A DNA stretch of 64,000 bases from Ovoidimarina sp963698645 (GTDB taxonomy: Bacteria; Pseudomonadota; Alphaproteobacteria; Rhodobacterales; Rhodobacteraceae), in the NCBI GenBank assembly GCA_963698645.1, contig CAVORP010000007.1, positions 1,057,313-1,121,312 of the forward strand. The letters run 5' to 3'. The notes under the pieces were generated by a model. That model was not told where the DNA came from, ran no database searches, and worked only from the letters and a program-made list of their open reading frames with translations. Positions within the stretch are counted from its first letter, which is position 1, and each line of letters begins with the position of its first letter. Position numbers and translations under genes: made by a program. Below, piece by piece: positions 55,669 through 64,000 of this stretch.

Positions 55669-55873
55669 GCGAACTTCGCCGTTTGCTCGCGCAGCTCCGC
55701 TTTCTGTTCTTCGGTGATCGGGACGTCGTGCGGGTCATCGTCATCCTGCCCTTCCCCGACAGATGCACCACCGCCGCTTGTCGCCTGCTCTTCGGTCTTA
55801 CCGCAGCCAGTAATGCGCCCATGAAACCAACACAGAAAACGAACAGCACAGCAAGAGAAAATCGCGTCGTCAT
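55662..55873 (-). CDS. Small lipoprotein, 3' end lost at the junction, one frameshift
   Basis: From the ATG at 55873, which follows AAGGAG, the product begins TTRFSLAVLFVFCVGFMGAL with a lipobox LLAGC. After a frame change near 55810 an acidic region follows: GKTEEQATSGGGASVGEGQD, DDDPHDVPITEEQKAELREQ, TAKFADAFP. At least 70 residues are seen; the rest is cut by the junction. This kind of short acidic lipoprotein is frequent in Planctomycetes, but I do not recognise a named family. Confidence 0.55.
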
Positions 55874-55975
55874 AGAACTGCTCCTTGTGAAACGGAAATG
55901 GCAGAACACGATCGAGTTTGCGCGAATGGACGGGAATCTCTCGCGAGAATCTCAACGCGCGTGGACCGAGGACGG

Positions 55976-56538
55976 TTAGGTCACGATACGGGAGAGCGCG
56001 CAAATCGAATCACGCCAAAAGTACGCCGGATCGCTCTTGCGCGCACGGTCACACAGAGGTGCGCAGGAAACAGGCGGCTCAGACTTCACGGCCACCTGCA
56101 TGGGCGCAGCATCGAACAGTGGGGAAGTAGATATTGACGGCGGTTCGCAACACTTCACCGAGTTCGCCAGAGTCGCCGGACAACTCAGCACATCCCGCCC
56201 CATTGCCAAAGGCACCAGTTCTGGAATCCCTGGAGACTCACTATCGCTCGAGTTCGACACTGGCTCCGGGATCGTGAAATCGACGCCCAGCAAATGGATG
56301 TGCAAATGCCACGCAGGGCCCTCGCCAATCTCGCCGTTGCTGGAATCGTCGTGAGAACCATGATGCCGTTTGCCGTCGTGCACATGGCCGTCCCCCTCCG
56401 CGAACTCATGCCGATGGTGACTTCCATTGCCCCCTCCAATGAGGTGAGCATGCCGGGTGCCAGGAGGCGCAACCGTAACCGCTCAGCAGGATTGCTGCCT
56501 GCAATAAGGCCGTCAGACTTCCGCACGATCGAACTGCC
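55976..56538 (-). CDS. Hypothetical exported His/Asp-rich protein, one frameshift
   Basis: From the ATG at 56538: AVRSCGSLTALLQAAILLSG then YGCASWHPA, a lipoprotein-like leader. A frame change near 56450 leads to HLIGGGNGSHHRHEFAEGDG, HVHDGKRHHGSHDDSSNGEI, then IHLLGVDFTIPEPVSNSSDS, ending at the TAA at 55976. The histidine/aspartate cluster suggests metal binding. It lies 102 bases upstream of the lipoprotein gene on the same strand. No family is recognised, and the frame repair makes the call tentative. Confidence 0.45.
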
Positions 56539-57182
56539 ATCGATTGCTCACTGTGCCGGACTTCCCCAACCAGCTCCACTATGATAGGCACAGGCCGGCT
56601 CTTGGTAAAGCCTTACATTCTCGCGTCTGGTATCGGCTGGGCAAGCGGCGAGACTTGAATCGGACGCTATGCCGGTGTGTACGGTGTTCTAAGCGGGAAC
56701 AGCGGTTGGCTTCTGCGAATCACTTGATGCGAGAATGGTTCGATCAACCCTTTGGCACCCACGCAGTGGCGTTCGAGGCGAACTCCCTGTCGGTAAGGTA
56801 AGTCCCATTCTGCCATCTCGTCAATCAAAGTGCCATCAACCCGTGGGAGCCGAGGTTTTTGACGCAGCCGCATACCCCGCTACGGAGCTAGTCTGTCATT
56901 CACATGAATCGACGCACCTTGGGTCCTGGTTCTGCATCTGGATTCGCCACGCGAATGACGAAATTCCGGGCGGAGCAAGGCGCAGTAATGCCGAGCGACA
57001 GGGGACATCGCCCGTTGCAGTTGAAGGCGTTCTTCGACCCTCGAGTCGCAGTGATACGGGACCAGGGAAACGAAAAACTCGATACAGAAGCTGATCGAGA
57101 ATGCCTGGGTACGCAACCAACGCCAAAGAACTTATGGAAAACCTGGAAAGCGGCCGGCCAAGATAGAATTCGCCGCAAGTGA
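56539..57182. other. Region without a supportable gene
   Basis: Short open frames exist on both strands but none shows a recognisable motif, a good ribosome-binding site or continuity with its neighbours. The last part, from about 57060, may belong to the lost N-terminus of the integrase fragment that follows. It could also hide a gene broken by indels. Confidence 0.4.
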
Positions 57183-57590
57183 TTGCCGGAGAAGAAATTG
57201 CGGCGTAAGAACGAGGAGTGGCCCGAGGAGAATCGGGCACAGAAAACCTATACACGATATCGGGATTGTATTCAGTCCTTCGTCAGCGAGTACGGAAGGA
57301 TGGACGTGGGCGACTTGAACCCGGTGCATGTGACCAAATGGCTGGCGACCCACAAGGGCTGGAATTCGACGACCAAGCGGAATGCCATTACGGCCTTGCA
57401 ACGGGCGTTCAAGTGGGCCGTCAAGAACCGCGGTCTGCCTCGCAATCCCATCCGCGGCATGGAGAAACCGGAGGCGAAACGTCGGACAACCACGGTCACG
57501 GCGGACGAGTTCGACGCCCTCCTGAAGCGCGTTCAGGACGTGCCATTCCGCGATCTCCTGATCGTCTCCTACGACTCGGGCAGCTACGTC
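57183..57590 (+). pseudogene. Tyrosine-recombinase (integrase) N-terminal fragment, fused in frame to a hydrolase
   Basis: The SAM-like core-binding domain is visible: RAQKTYTRYRDCIQSFVSEY, VTKWLATHKGWNSTTKRNAI, TALQRAFKWAVKNRGLPRNP and GMEKPEAKRRTTTVTADEFD. The catalytic domain would begin after LLIVSYDSG, but the reading continues into an unrelated hydrolase. The catalytic R, HxxR and Y residues are absent, so it cannot recombine DNA. The TTG at 57183 is only where the frame opens; the true N-terminus is not evident. Confidence 0.7.
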
Positions 57591-58193
57591 CGCCGCAAGA
57601 TCACCCATGCCGCCGAGCCCGGCGATCGCGTGCCCGCGTACCTCGTGATTCCCAAACAGATCGAGGGGCGTGCCCCCGCGATGTTGTGCCTCCACCCGAC
57701 CAGCCCGCTGGGCAACGCCCAGATCCGCGGGCTCGATGGCCGGCCGAGCGGCTTCTACGCTCACGAGTTGGCCGAACGGGGCTTCGTCTGCTTGCCGCCC
57801 GACTACCCCAGTTTCGGCGATTACGAGTACGATTTCCGCGTCGCCGGGAGCCCTTATGCGAGCGGATCGATGAAAGGCATGTGGAACCACATCCGGGCTG
57901 TCGATCTGCTGGAAGCCATGCCCGTGGTGCACCCGGACCGCATCGGCTGCATTGGGCATTCGCTGGGCGGACACAACGCCCTGTTCGTGGCGGCCGATCA
58001 TCTCACGACCAAGTATCCCGACGCGGAACATGACTTCCCCGACAAGATCCGCGAAAAGGTCTACCGGTGGCTGGAGCGGCTTTGCGTCACGGCCCCCCGA
58101 TTGCCGTTGCCTGTTCCGACCACAGGGAGAAGTCCTCGAACCGGCGGGCAGCTTGATTCGAAGAATGGAAACCGAAGTCCAACACGTGAATGA
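57590..58193 (+). pseudogene. Dienelactone-hydrolase-like alpha/beta hydrolase fragment with internal deletion
   Basis: The segment SYVRRKITHAAEPGDRVPAY and PKQIEGRAPAMLCLHPTSPL opens a dienelactone/acetyl-xylan-esterase-type fold. It continues with GFVCLPPDYPSFGDYEYDFR and the nucleophile elbow RIGCIGHSLGGHNALFVAAD. Immediately after this comes YPDAEHDFPDKIREKVYRWL, the catalytic-histidine end. In family members about 80-90 residues with the acidic residue lie between them. It is in frame with the integrase fragment upstream, which has no functional relation. A misjoined or collapsed assembly is the simplest reading. Confidence 0.65.
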
Positions 58194-58469
58194 AAGTGCG
58201 AATCGCACCGCGGGTGGTTCATGTTACGCCACCGCCAGGTATACTGAAAGTCTCAAACTGTAAGTCGCACGTGTCACTAGCCGGTAAAGCCCCGAAAAAA
58301 GGGGATCATGGCGAGAGGTGCGCGTCGAATCCGGAGGCGACCGAGCTATCTGTGATTTCTGCGGGGCTTTTCTGGCGTGAATGCCCTCTGCATGACGTCG
58401 GCAGCTTGCACTTTGAGTGAAGGTCTGCGTTGTTCCCCTGTCTCTGTCTCCCACAGCCGAGAAGAAACC

Positions 58470-59168
58470 ATGAAACAATCATTACCCACCCTGTTCGCTC
58501 TGATGTTCGCCGGCATGGCCACGGCTGCGCTGGCTGCGGACAACCAATTGACCGACCAGGAGAAGAAGGACGGCTGGATGCTGCTGTTCAACGGCAAGGA
58601 CTACAACGGCTGGCAATGCAACAACGGCAAGCAGGTCGCGTCTGACGTGGTCGACGGACTGCATGCAGCCCTACAAGTCGGGCGGGTACATCGTGATCCA
58701 CGAAAGAACAGTTCGGCGACTTCATCCTCAAGTGCGACGTCAAGATGCCCGAACGCTGCAACTCGGGCATCTTCTTTCGCGTCGAGGATCCGAAGAACCC
58801 GGTCCATACGGGCTTCGAGATTCAAGTTTCCACGCGGCGAAGGGACGAGCTGCCACGACTTCGGCGCGATCTACGACTTGGTGCCGCTGAAGAAGAACGC
58901 CACGAAAGGGCCCGGCGTCTGGAACTCGGTCGAGATCAAGTGCCAAGGCCCGATCGTTTCGGTCAAGCTCAACGGCGAGTTGGTCTGCGAAATGGATGCC
59001 GACGAGTTCGACGAACCGGGCGAACGGGCCATCGACGGCGACCACAAGTACAAACTCGACGGTGAAAAGCGAGCCGTCAAGGACTTCGCCCGCAAGGGAT
59101 ATCTCGGCTTCCAGGATCACGGCCATCCGGTCTGGTACAAGAACGTGAAGCTCCTGCCGCTCAATTGA
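58470..59168 (+). CDS. DUF1080 (3-keto-disaccharide hydrolase/LamG-like) secreted protein, frameshifts
   Basis: Signal peptide KQSLPTLFALMFAGMATAAL, cleaved after LAA. The DUF1080 domain is clear: LTDQEKKDGWMLLFNGKDYN and GWQCNN, then (other frame) FGDFILKCDVKMPERCNSGI and FFRVEDPKNP, then VWNSVEIKCQGPIVSVKLNG and KGYLGFQDHGHPVWYKNVKL. Indels near 58650-58700 and 58845 break it. About 230 residues. DUF1080 proteins are abundant in Planctomycetes and Verrucomicrobia and act on carbohydrates outside the cytoplasm. Confidence 0.85.
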   Translation: MKQSLPTLFALMFAGMATAALAADNQLTDQEKKDGWMLLFNGKDYNGWQCNNGKQVASDVVDGLHAALQVGRVHRDPRKNSSATSSSSATSRCPNAATRASSFASRIRRTRSIRASRFKFPRGEGTSCHDFGAIYDLVPLKKNATKGPGVWNSVEIKCQGPIVSVKLNGELVCEMDADEFDEPGERAIDGDHKYKLDGEKRAVKDFARKGYLGFQDHGHPVWYKNVKLLPLN

Positions 59169-59204
59169 GAGTGAGCCGAAGACCCGAACAACCTGCCGAC
59201 CGAA

Positions 59205-59500
59205 GTCAACCACGCGTTGCCAGACAAGGTACTGATTGGAAAAGCAGAGTGCCAGGAGGCAGCCGTCGGGGTCGAACGCGGCTCCCGGCTTCAGCGTGCT
59301 GCCCGTGGGCATCGACCGGCGAGTCGTTCCCGACGCCGTCTCCACGATCACAGCTTTTCCGGGTTGAGGCGACCACCATGTAACGCCCGTTGCCGCGCAA
59401 CACGGGCGGTTCACTGCCAGTGACATTCTCGATACGGTAGAGCAGTTGGGTGGCGGGCAAGTCCCATACATGGAGCACGCCGTCGACGATGGCGGCGGCG
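59205..59500 (-). pseudogene. WD40-repeat protein fragment
   Basis: On the minus strand, AIVDGVLHVWDLPATQLLYR, GSEPPVLRGNGRYMVVAST and, after a frame change, KAVIVETASGTTRRSMPTGS with FDPDGCLLALCFSNQYLVWQ look like WD40 blades (L-H-V-W-D, D-G-C-L-L-A). Neither end of the gene is present: the sequence runs into the DUF1080 3' end on one side and a plus-strand gene on the other. It is a fragment, not a complete gene. Confidence 0.55.
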
Positions 59501-59689
59501 TGGGAAGGACGAGACCGTCACCTCATTCTCCCACACCGGACAAAATGGAAGATCAAGTTCCAGGTTTCACCACCGACGGAAAGTTGCTGGTCGTCTTGAC
59601 TTGCCAGGGCCGCCCACTGGCCGCTGGTGCGTTCGGCGCCACTTGGCTGAAAGGCCCCTCGGGCAAGACCGAAGGAAGTGGATTCTTAA

Positions 59690-59830
59690 GTTTCCTACGT
59701 CGGCTGGGATTCTGCCACCGCCCGGAACGTCTTCATGCGCCGTTCGGTCGACAACGGGGCCATGTGGGGCGAGCAGGTGCAGATCTCCGAGCCCGGCTGG
59801 TACTGCAACAACGCCGACCGCGCCTTGTTG
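59690..59830 (+). pseudogene. BNR/sialidase-like fragment fused to the PD40 propeller
   Basis: SYVGWDSATARNVFMRRSVD and NGAMWGEQVQISEPGWYC resemble a BNR (Asp-box) repeat of sialidase-like proteins (R-S-x-D-x-G-x-x-W). The sequence then passes without stop into a PD40 propeller of another family near 59830. The preceding stretch (59530-59690) gives FTTDGKLLVVLTCQGRPLAA in one frame, which I could not assign. Confidence 0.4.
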
Positions 59831-60938
59831 CCGGAGGTCTGTATCGGCTACACGCAGTTGTGGACAGATCTGCCTGGCGGCCGTCACGACAACGTCCGCA
59901 CGATGCGAGCCGTCACCATGAGGGCGGACGGTTCCGGCCGGCAATTCGTGGCGAGAGAACTCGCCAGTGATCCGAACGCCTGGACCCAGTTTGCCGGATG
60001 GTCGCCCGATGGACGGCAGGCAATCATCTACCGTGGCTGGCAAGATCCGGAAAACGCCAGTGGGAAGAAGAGAACAAGCAGTTCCGCATGCTGCCCGGCA
60101 CATGGCTGCTCGATTCGTGTCTCGTCGATCTGTGACGGGCAAGGTCGCCAACGTAATGGCGGTGGAGCGGGTTAGCCATTACAACTCGGGGCTGTTCTTT
60201 ATGCCGGACGGTCGCGGCCTGGGCTTGACCGCTTTGATCAATGGCATCTCGAAGCCGTTCGTGATGGATCTGGACGGACAAAACAAACAAGACGTGTCGG
60301 GAAAGGACGCTGCCTTCGCCTACGGATACGCCGCCTCGCCGGACGGACGCTCCATCAGCTACCAGGAAGACTACCGCTTATGCATTTCCAGCGCCGACGG
60401 CTCGAACGAAAGGCACGTTGACACCGGCAATCCCTTCAACTTCGGACCGGCGTGGTCGCCCGACGGCACGTGGATATTGTTTCTGAGCGGCCGACACCAT
60501 GACTGTCATCCAACCATTGTCCGCGCTGACGGCAGCGACATGAGAAGGTTAGCGGACCGAGACGGCTACGCCGGCTCCATCGAGTTCCTTGACGTCTATG
60601 ATTTCCATGAGGGGAGCAGCGACGTGCCGGTTGGGGCCGCCGATGGGACGGCCGTTTTCTACACGGCCAAGGTGGACTCGAAGATCGAGCTCTTTCACGT
60701 GACACTTGATGGCAGAACGACTCAACTTACGCGGTCCGCTTCCGGCACGCTACACTATCATCCCACGCCCTCGCCAGCCGGTAACTGGCTGCTGTACGGC
60801 TCGAAACGCGACGGCGTGCGGCAGTTGTTCGTCATGCGTCTTTCCGACCGTGTGGAGAGGCAGCTGACAACGTTGGAGCGTGGACATGCCGCCATGTGGC
60901 CGCATTGGCAGCCTACCGACAAGTCCACCCACAATTGA
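59830..60938 (+). CDS. PD40/TolB-like beta-propeller protein, N-terminus replaced, frameshift
   Basis: Strong propeller pattern: GYTQLWTDLPGGRHDNVRTM, WTQFAGWSPDGRQAIIYRGW, then after a frame change near 60060 GLFFMPDGRGLGLTALINGI, YGYAASPDGRSISYQEDYRL, NFGPAWSPDGTWILFLSGRH, DGTAVFYTAKVDSKIELFHV and HYHPTPSPAGNWLLYGSKRD. WSPDG repeats define the PD40 family. It resembles a conserved planctomycete protein group whose role is unknown. The stop is at 60936-60938. The true start is missing. Confidence 0.75.
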
Positions 60939-60956
60939 CTGACTGGAAAACCCCAC

Positions 60957-61495
60957 ATGAGATTCTTCGACCAGCCTTGGTCTCCTCGCATTCTGTGTCT
61001 GGCGTCCAGCCTAATGGTGTCGTTCGCCGCCCAGTGTGCCGCTCAGAATACGATCTGGATGACCCGGCGGAGCCATGGCGAAAAGCGCAGGGCGGGACTG
61101 ACGGACAAGGTTATGCCGCCTTACACGCCGCTGATCCGGGTAGGGGAGCAGGTGCGAAGCTGGGGCCGCGTCTATTCGCTTGGCGGGCTCTTCCCCACCG
61201 CCGTGACGAGCCAGAATGAGGACATCTACGTTCCGGCCGATCACGGTGCAGGTTCGCATAGACGAGAAATGGGAAGCAGCCACGTCCGCCACGAATGTGT
61301 TTTCCTCGGTGGCGCCGCACCGGTGCGAATACGCAGCCGAGGCCACCGTAAACAACCTTCGAGTGGCGACGGAAAACACAATCGAATACGATGGCTTGAT
61401 CCGGTCCGATTTAACGCTCTCGAGCGAGCAACCTGTCACTGTTGAGGAATTGCGACTCGAGTTCCCGTTCAAGCACGGTGCCCGGGCGAAGATCA
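60957..61495 (+). CDS. Secreted glycoside-hydrolase-like protein (DUF6067/GH123-type), 5' part only, frameshifts
   Basis: Signal peptide RFFDQPWSPRILCLASSLMV with AAQCAAQ cleavage region. Following parts alternate frames: GLTDKVMPPYTPLIRVGEQV with SWGRVYSLGGLFPTAVTSQN, then ITVQVRIDEKWEAATSATNV, ENTIEYDGLIRSDLTLSSEQ and PVTVEELRLEFPFKHGARA. Such YDGL-x-x-x-D-L-T-L blocks occur in the N-terminal region of large planctomycete glycoside-hydrolase-like proteins. The catalytic barrel is missing; unrelated sequence begins near 61495. Confidence 0.6.
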
Positions 61496-61590
61496 CCCGG
61501 CGCTGGGAGTCTCGCGTGCCACGATTTGCCGCGACTTCGCCCGACTACTGCGCGGGTACGGGGGCGGCCGGGAGGCCGACGAACGGTATC

Positions 61591-61796
61591 GGGCGCAGTC
61601 AGCATGCAGGCCCGCATCCGGAGGGAGAATGGGTAGGAGTGGGACCGGATCGCCGAGGACGTGGAGCGAGGTTTGAAGGCCCGCGCGAAGCGAGAAACGC
61701 AGTGTGCACAGTACGCCCAAATGGAAGCCATGCGGGTCGCAGGGGAGTCCCTCGTGCTGGCAGCGCGTGCAACCCGAGTCGGAGCCGTTGCCTGAC
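61591..61796 (+). CDS. Possible short coding remnant, unknown
   Basis: One frame gives a strongly helical C-terminus: EWDRIAEDVERGLKARAKRE, TQCAQYAQMEAMRVAGESLV, LAARATRVGAVA, then TGA. It is preceded by MQARIRREN in the neighbouring frame. Composition looks protein-like, but no family is recognised and the opposite strand carries the end of a TPR-type gene. It may be the tail of a protein whose body is lost. Confidence 0.25.
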
Positions 61797-61799
61797 GCG

Positions 61800-62545
61800 T
61801 CCGGGACGCCCTGTTCCAACAGCTGGTCGAGCTCCGCCGCGCCGGTTCCAGCTGCCCGAGGTGATACAGCGCAACCGCTCGCGCCAACACGCGTTGGGGC
61901 TGTCCCGCTGCTCGGGCGGCAGTTGCTCGATCTGTGCCAGTTGCCCCCGGTACCGGTCCAGCGGATCGGGCAGCGGGCCTTTCTCCGCAGAGCTTACGTC
62001 CCACTGGGGCTGATCCACTCGCTCCCAGCCGCCGTAGACCGCGACCAACTCGGACGGCATCCCTGATTGGACCAGACCCCGCAGTAACGTCGCTGGTTCG
62101 ACGCGTCACTGGTCACGTGCAAGCCGATCTGGACGGCGAACTGCTCCTCGGCCAACGCGGCCGCCCGCTGTACGATCTCCGCGTGGGCACTCCCACCAAT
62201 ACCCGCCGCTGTTCGTCCTCGGCGGTCCGGGGCGACCAGAGCAGGGCATAGCGAGTATCTCCTGGGCCTGGACATCGGCCTGCAAGTATCCAGCGACGTC
62301 CCCAGGGAGCAGCCCGTCCTCGCCGTCCTTGGACACGGACTCGGCGACCTGTTCGGCCGTCAGGTCGCGCTGCAAGGCCACAGTCCCCCCGTCACGCGTC
62401 CAGACCGCCGCCACCAGGATCTGGTCGCCATCATGGTACGGCCGGATGCGAGTGGGGCGGTAGCCCCACGGCTCCATGAAGTCGAAGATGCCCGTGAGGT
62501 TCCTCCCACGAGAGCGATTGTGGCGAACGCGAAACGGTCGGCGAG
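61800..62545 (-). pseudogene. BTRD1-repeat and TPR protein fragment (planctomycete type), frameshifts
   Basis: On the minus strand: GRNLTGIFDFMEPWGYRPTR, YHDGDQILVAAVWTRDGGTV and ALQRDLTAEQVAESV form a BTRD1-type repeat (G-Y-R-P ... A-A-V-W). Then AEIVQRAAALAEEQFAVQIG and QRRYCGVWSNQG form a second repeat, and LAQIEQLPPEQRDSPNACWR and ALYHLGQLEPA form a TPR-like start. Indels separate these parts. Such architectures occur at the C-terminal side of planctomycete serine/threonine kinases; no kinase domain is present here. Both ends are lost. Confidence 0.55.
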
Positions 62546-63118
62546 CATCCCGTGAGCACCTGGACGCGGAGCATCCCCGCGACCCTCACGTCGATGGGCA
62601 ACCTCGCGAGTCTCCACTACAAGGCAGGCCGGTACGAAGACGCATGCGGCTGTGCGAGGAGGCGTTGGCACAAGGCAGCCAGGCGAGAAGCCCGAAAGTG
62701 CACAAGACTCGGTCATTCTGGCGACAATCCTTCTCCACCAGGAGAGCTTCGCCGAAGCGGAGCGGCACGCCGCGAGGTCTTGCGGATCCGCCAAGAGAAG
62801 ATGCCGATCATTGGCCCACGTACAACGCCATGTGCCTGCTGGGTCGCAGTCTGGCCGGGCAGGCGCGGCTGGCCGACGCCGAGCCGCTGCTGTTGGACGG
62901 CTACCAGGGGATGATCGCGCAGAAGAAGGCCACTCCGGCCGAGGGCAAGGCCCGTATCGCCGAAGCGCTGGACGCGATCATCCGACTCTACGAGGACTGG
63001 GACAAACCGGACGAGGCCCAGCGGTGTGGCACCAACGCGCCGCCCGCCCGACGAACCCGAGCCGCCGGCTCCCAACGAACAACAACCCGAACCACCACCC
63101 GCCAAAGAGGAAGGAGGA
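62546..63118 (+). pseudogene. Tetratricopeptide-repeat protein fragment, frameshifts
   Basis: TPR units in alternating frames: TLTSMGNLASLHYKAGRYED and MRLCEEALAQGSQA, REVLRIRQEKMP-type text, then YNAMCLLGRSLAGQARLADA, EPLLLDGYQGMIAQKKATPA and EALDAIIRLYEDWDKPDEAQ. The last phrase is a typical end of kinesin-light-chain-like TPR arrays in planctomycete kinases. Strand and gene switch abruptly against the fragment to the left, so this is a joined piece and not an operon partner. Confidence 0.6.
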
Positions 63119-63133
63119 TGAACCCCCGCTGTG

Positions 63134-63203
63134 CGCGGGTCTCCCGCCTGCTGTGCCGGGTCTCCTGACCTCGCACAGCCCGGGGACCGCAGGTCTCCCG
63201 CCT
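63134..63203. repeat. GGTCTCC-containing hairpin repeats
   Basis: GGTCTCC occurs at 63138-63144, 63159-63165 and 63192-63198. The first lies in the palindrome GCGGG-TCT-CCCGC (63135-63147). Around the second, GCTGTGC (63150-63156) pairs with GCACAGC (63173-63179). Similar GGTCTCC/GGAGACC clusters after genes are, as I recall, characteristic of some planctomycete genomes, which supports the origin of this part. Confidence 0.55.
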
Positions 63204-63294
63204 TGGCGTTGGGAGAATTCCGGTCCCGCTTTGTGGAGAGACAAACCAAAGAAATCGGGTAAACCGACCATGCCGAGTACCGATACGCCCCGGA

Positions 63295-63627
63295 GTGGCA
63301 GGAACATGTCAGCCCGGGGAAGCAGTGCGTCGCCTGGCAGCCAGCGACCGCCCCGCCGCTCGCCTGGATCGATCGCTGGCGCTTCGCGATGGTCCTTGCA
63401 AACCTGGGCGAGACAGGAGAAAGCCCGCGCATCACGAGCAACTCGTTCAGGAAATGGACGAGAGTGCGGAAGATGCGGGGCCCGGCGCCCTGTTTCGCGA
63501 AGAACTCGACGGATTTCGTACCGAAACAGCCCGCTTGCTGGGCATAAGCGAGTCGCCCGCAGAAGAGCCCAAAGAGCGGGAAAAGGCTGAGCAAACGCCC
63601 GCTGACGACCCAGGCAGCAGCGAGTAG
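63295..63627 (+). pseudogene. C-terminal end of a TPR protein (planctomycete kinase-type tail)
   Basis: The C-terminal 60 residues are continuous: EQLVQEMDESAEDAGPGALF, REELDGFRTETARLLGISES, then an acidic tail KEREKAEQTPADDPGSSE. R-F-x-x-E-x-A-x-L-L-G is a usual end of planctomycete TPR arrays. Upstream, RFAMVLANLGET in another frame belongs to the same repeat. The N-terminal part is missing or broken. Confidence 0.5.
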
Positions 63628-64000
63628 AAAGCAGTCGACCCGACCGCCTGAATTGAAGTCGTTACGCGAGAACTGGGAGGCGAAGATCAACGGTAACGCC
63701 TGACCAGAACAGCAACAGGCCGACTGCGTCACGAGGCCTGGGATCACCCGGGCACAACAGAAAGCGGCCGGTGAGCCTGCACGACCAAGCACCGCTCACC
63801 GGCCAGGCATCCCCGGACGCTCGCTGTGCTCGCGCCTGGGGAGATGGCTTTCTTCATTGTAAAGCACAGACCGCCCACACCATAACCACACGGGAGAAGA
63901 CAAATGTCTGCCACGCCGAGATCGAAAGGCCGATGGGGGCGTCGGGGCCGGAAGAGTTCAAAACGGGGTTCAAGACACACGTCGCGGTGTACGCCGTATG
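63628..64000. other. Region without a supportable gene
   Basis: No open frame with recognisable motifs was seen. A plus-strand frame from the ATG at 63904, preceded by GGGAGA, is basic (SATPRSKGRWGRRGRKSSKR) and runs off the window; it might be a gene start, but nothing supports a call. Confidence 0.4.

Noticed and set aside
55227..56003. Minus-strand frame spanning the junction
   Set aside because: Half is planctomycete lipoprotein and half antisense of the GlpS-like ATPase; it is a product of the chimeric join.
62713..63792. 359-residue minus-strand frame
   Set aside because: No motif; it lies opposite TPR coding and hairpin repeats.
55660..64000. A genomic island acquired from a planctomycete
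   Set aside because: No tRNA, direct repeats, intact integrase or IS ends; the boundary cuts a gene and the inner genes are broken. A chimera is simpler.
1..64000. CRISPR array, rRNA, tRNA, prophage or an intact defence system
   Set aside because: No regularly spaced repeats, RNA gene sequences, phage structural genes or toxin-antitoxin/restriction modules were recognised on either strand.

Overview
The window joins two unrelated genomes. Bases 1 to about 55,660 are high-GC alphaproteobacterial DNA. The protein sequences and gene neighbourhoods point to Rhodobacterales (Rhodobacteraceae/Paracoccaceae): an RpoH-II-type sigma factor behind an ECF RpoE-type promoter, GlnD next to MurJ, hisS-hisZ-hisG, xdhABC with a BMP-family ABC importer, and a GlpV/GlpS-like importer. 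From about 55,660 to 64,000 the sequence has planctomycete character: DUF1080, PD40/TolB-like propeller, BTRD1/TPR repeat proteins, a glycoside-hydrolase-like secreted protein and GGTCTCC hairpin repeats. The switch falls inside an ABC ATPase gene and carries no mobile-element boundary, so I read it as an assembly chimera and not as lateral transfer.

Layout of the alphaproteobacterial part. 1-5.4 kb (minus): murJ (cut by the window edge), glnD, and an LpoA/LivK-like lipoprotein. 5.5-8.6 kb (plus): rsmI, yraN, gshB and an HSL-type esterase. 8.6-11.7 kb (minus): a ComM-type AAA+ ATPase, a GST with a cysteine-rich tail and a histidine phosphatase. 11.7-16.3 kb (plus): RpoE-type promoter, rpoH-II, chaN-like, coaBC, dut and a MoeB/ThiF-like protein. 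16.4-20.2 kb: amino-acid-type binding protein, tandem hairpins, permease and an M3 peptidase. 20.2-23.5 kb: SH3 protein, D-2-hydroxyacid dehydrogenase, HtpX and a PAS-only protein. 23.8-28.4 kb: a two-domain FAD/GcvT dehydrogenase, a Hint-domain protein and a DAO-type oxidoreductase. 28.4-37.9 kb (minus): a continuous xdhA-xdhB-xdhC-ATPase-permease-permease-BMP operon, probably for purine uptake and oxidation. 38.1-39.8 kb (minus): three SRPBCC proteins led by an ArsR regulator with two operator-like palindromes. 39.9-44.7 kb: dnaE, an AbrB-family membrane protein and slyX. 44.8-48.0 kb: hisS-hisZ-hisG. 48.1-52.6 kb: the nucleoside-salvage operon cdd-deoA-deoB-add-upp. 52.8-55.66 kb: a GlpV-like binding protein and a truncated GlpS-like ATPase.

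Many genes in 5.8-6.6, 13-37 and 51.9-55.6 kb carry one-base indels. Both halves of each interrupted gene remain recognisable in adjacent frames, whereas 38.0-51.9 kb is almost clean. This looks like uneven consensus quality, so I annotate these as single genes with frameshifts and not as true pseudogenes. The planctomycete part is worse. Most of its genes are fragments, several are joined in frame to unrelated fragments (integrase to alpha/beta hydrolase, BNR piece to PD40 propeller), and strands alternate abruptly. No rRNA, tRNA, CRISPR array or intact mobile element was seen. I found no convincing undescribed multi-gene system. The most interesting real signals are the RpoE-type promoter ahead of rpoH-chaN, a dispersed repeat inside the xdhB reading frame, the linkage of xdhABC to a nucleoside-type importer, the ArsR/SRPBCC control region, and the GST with a TRASH-like tail.
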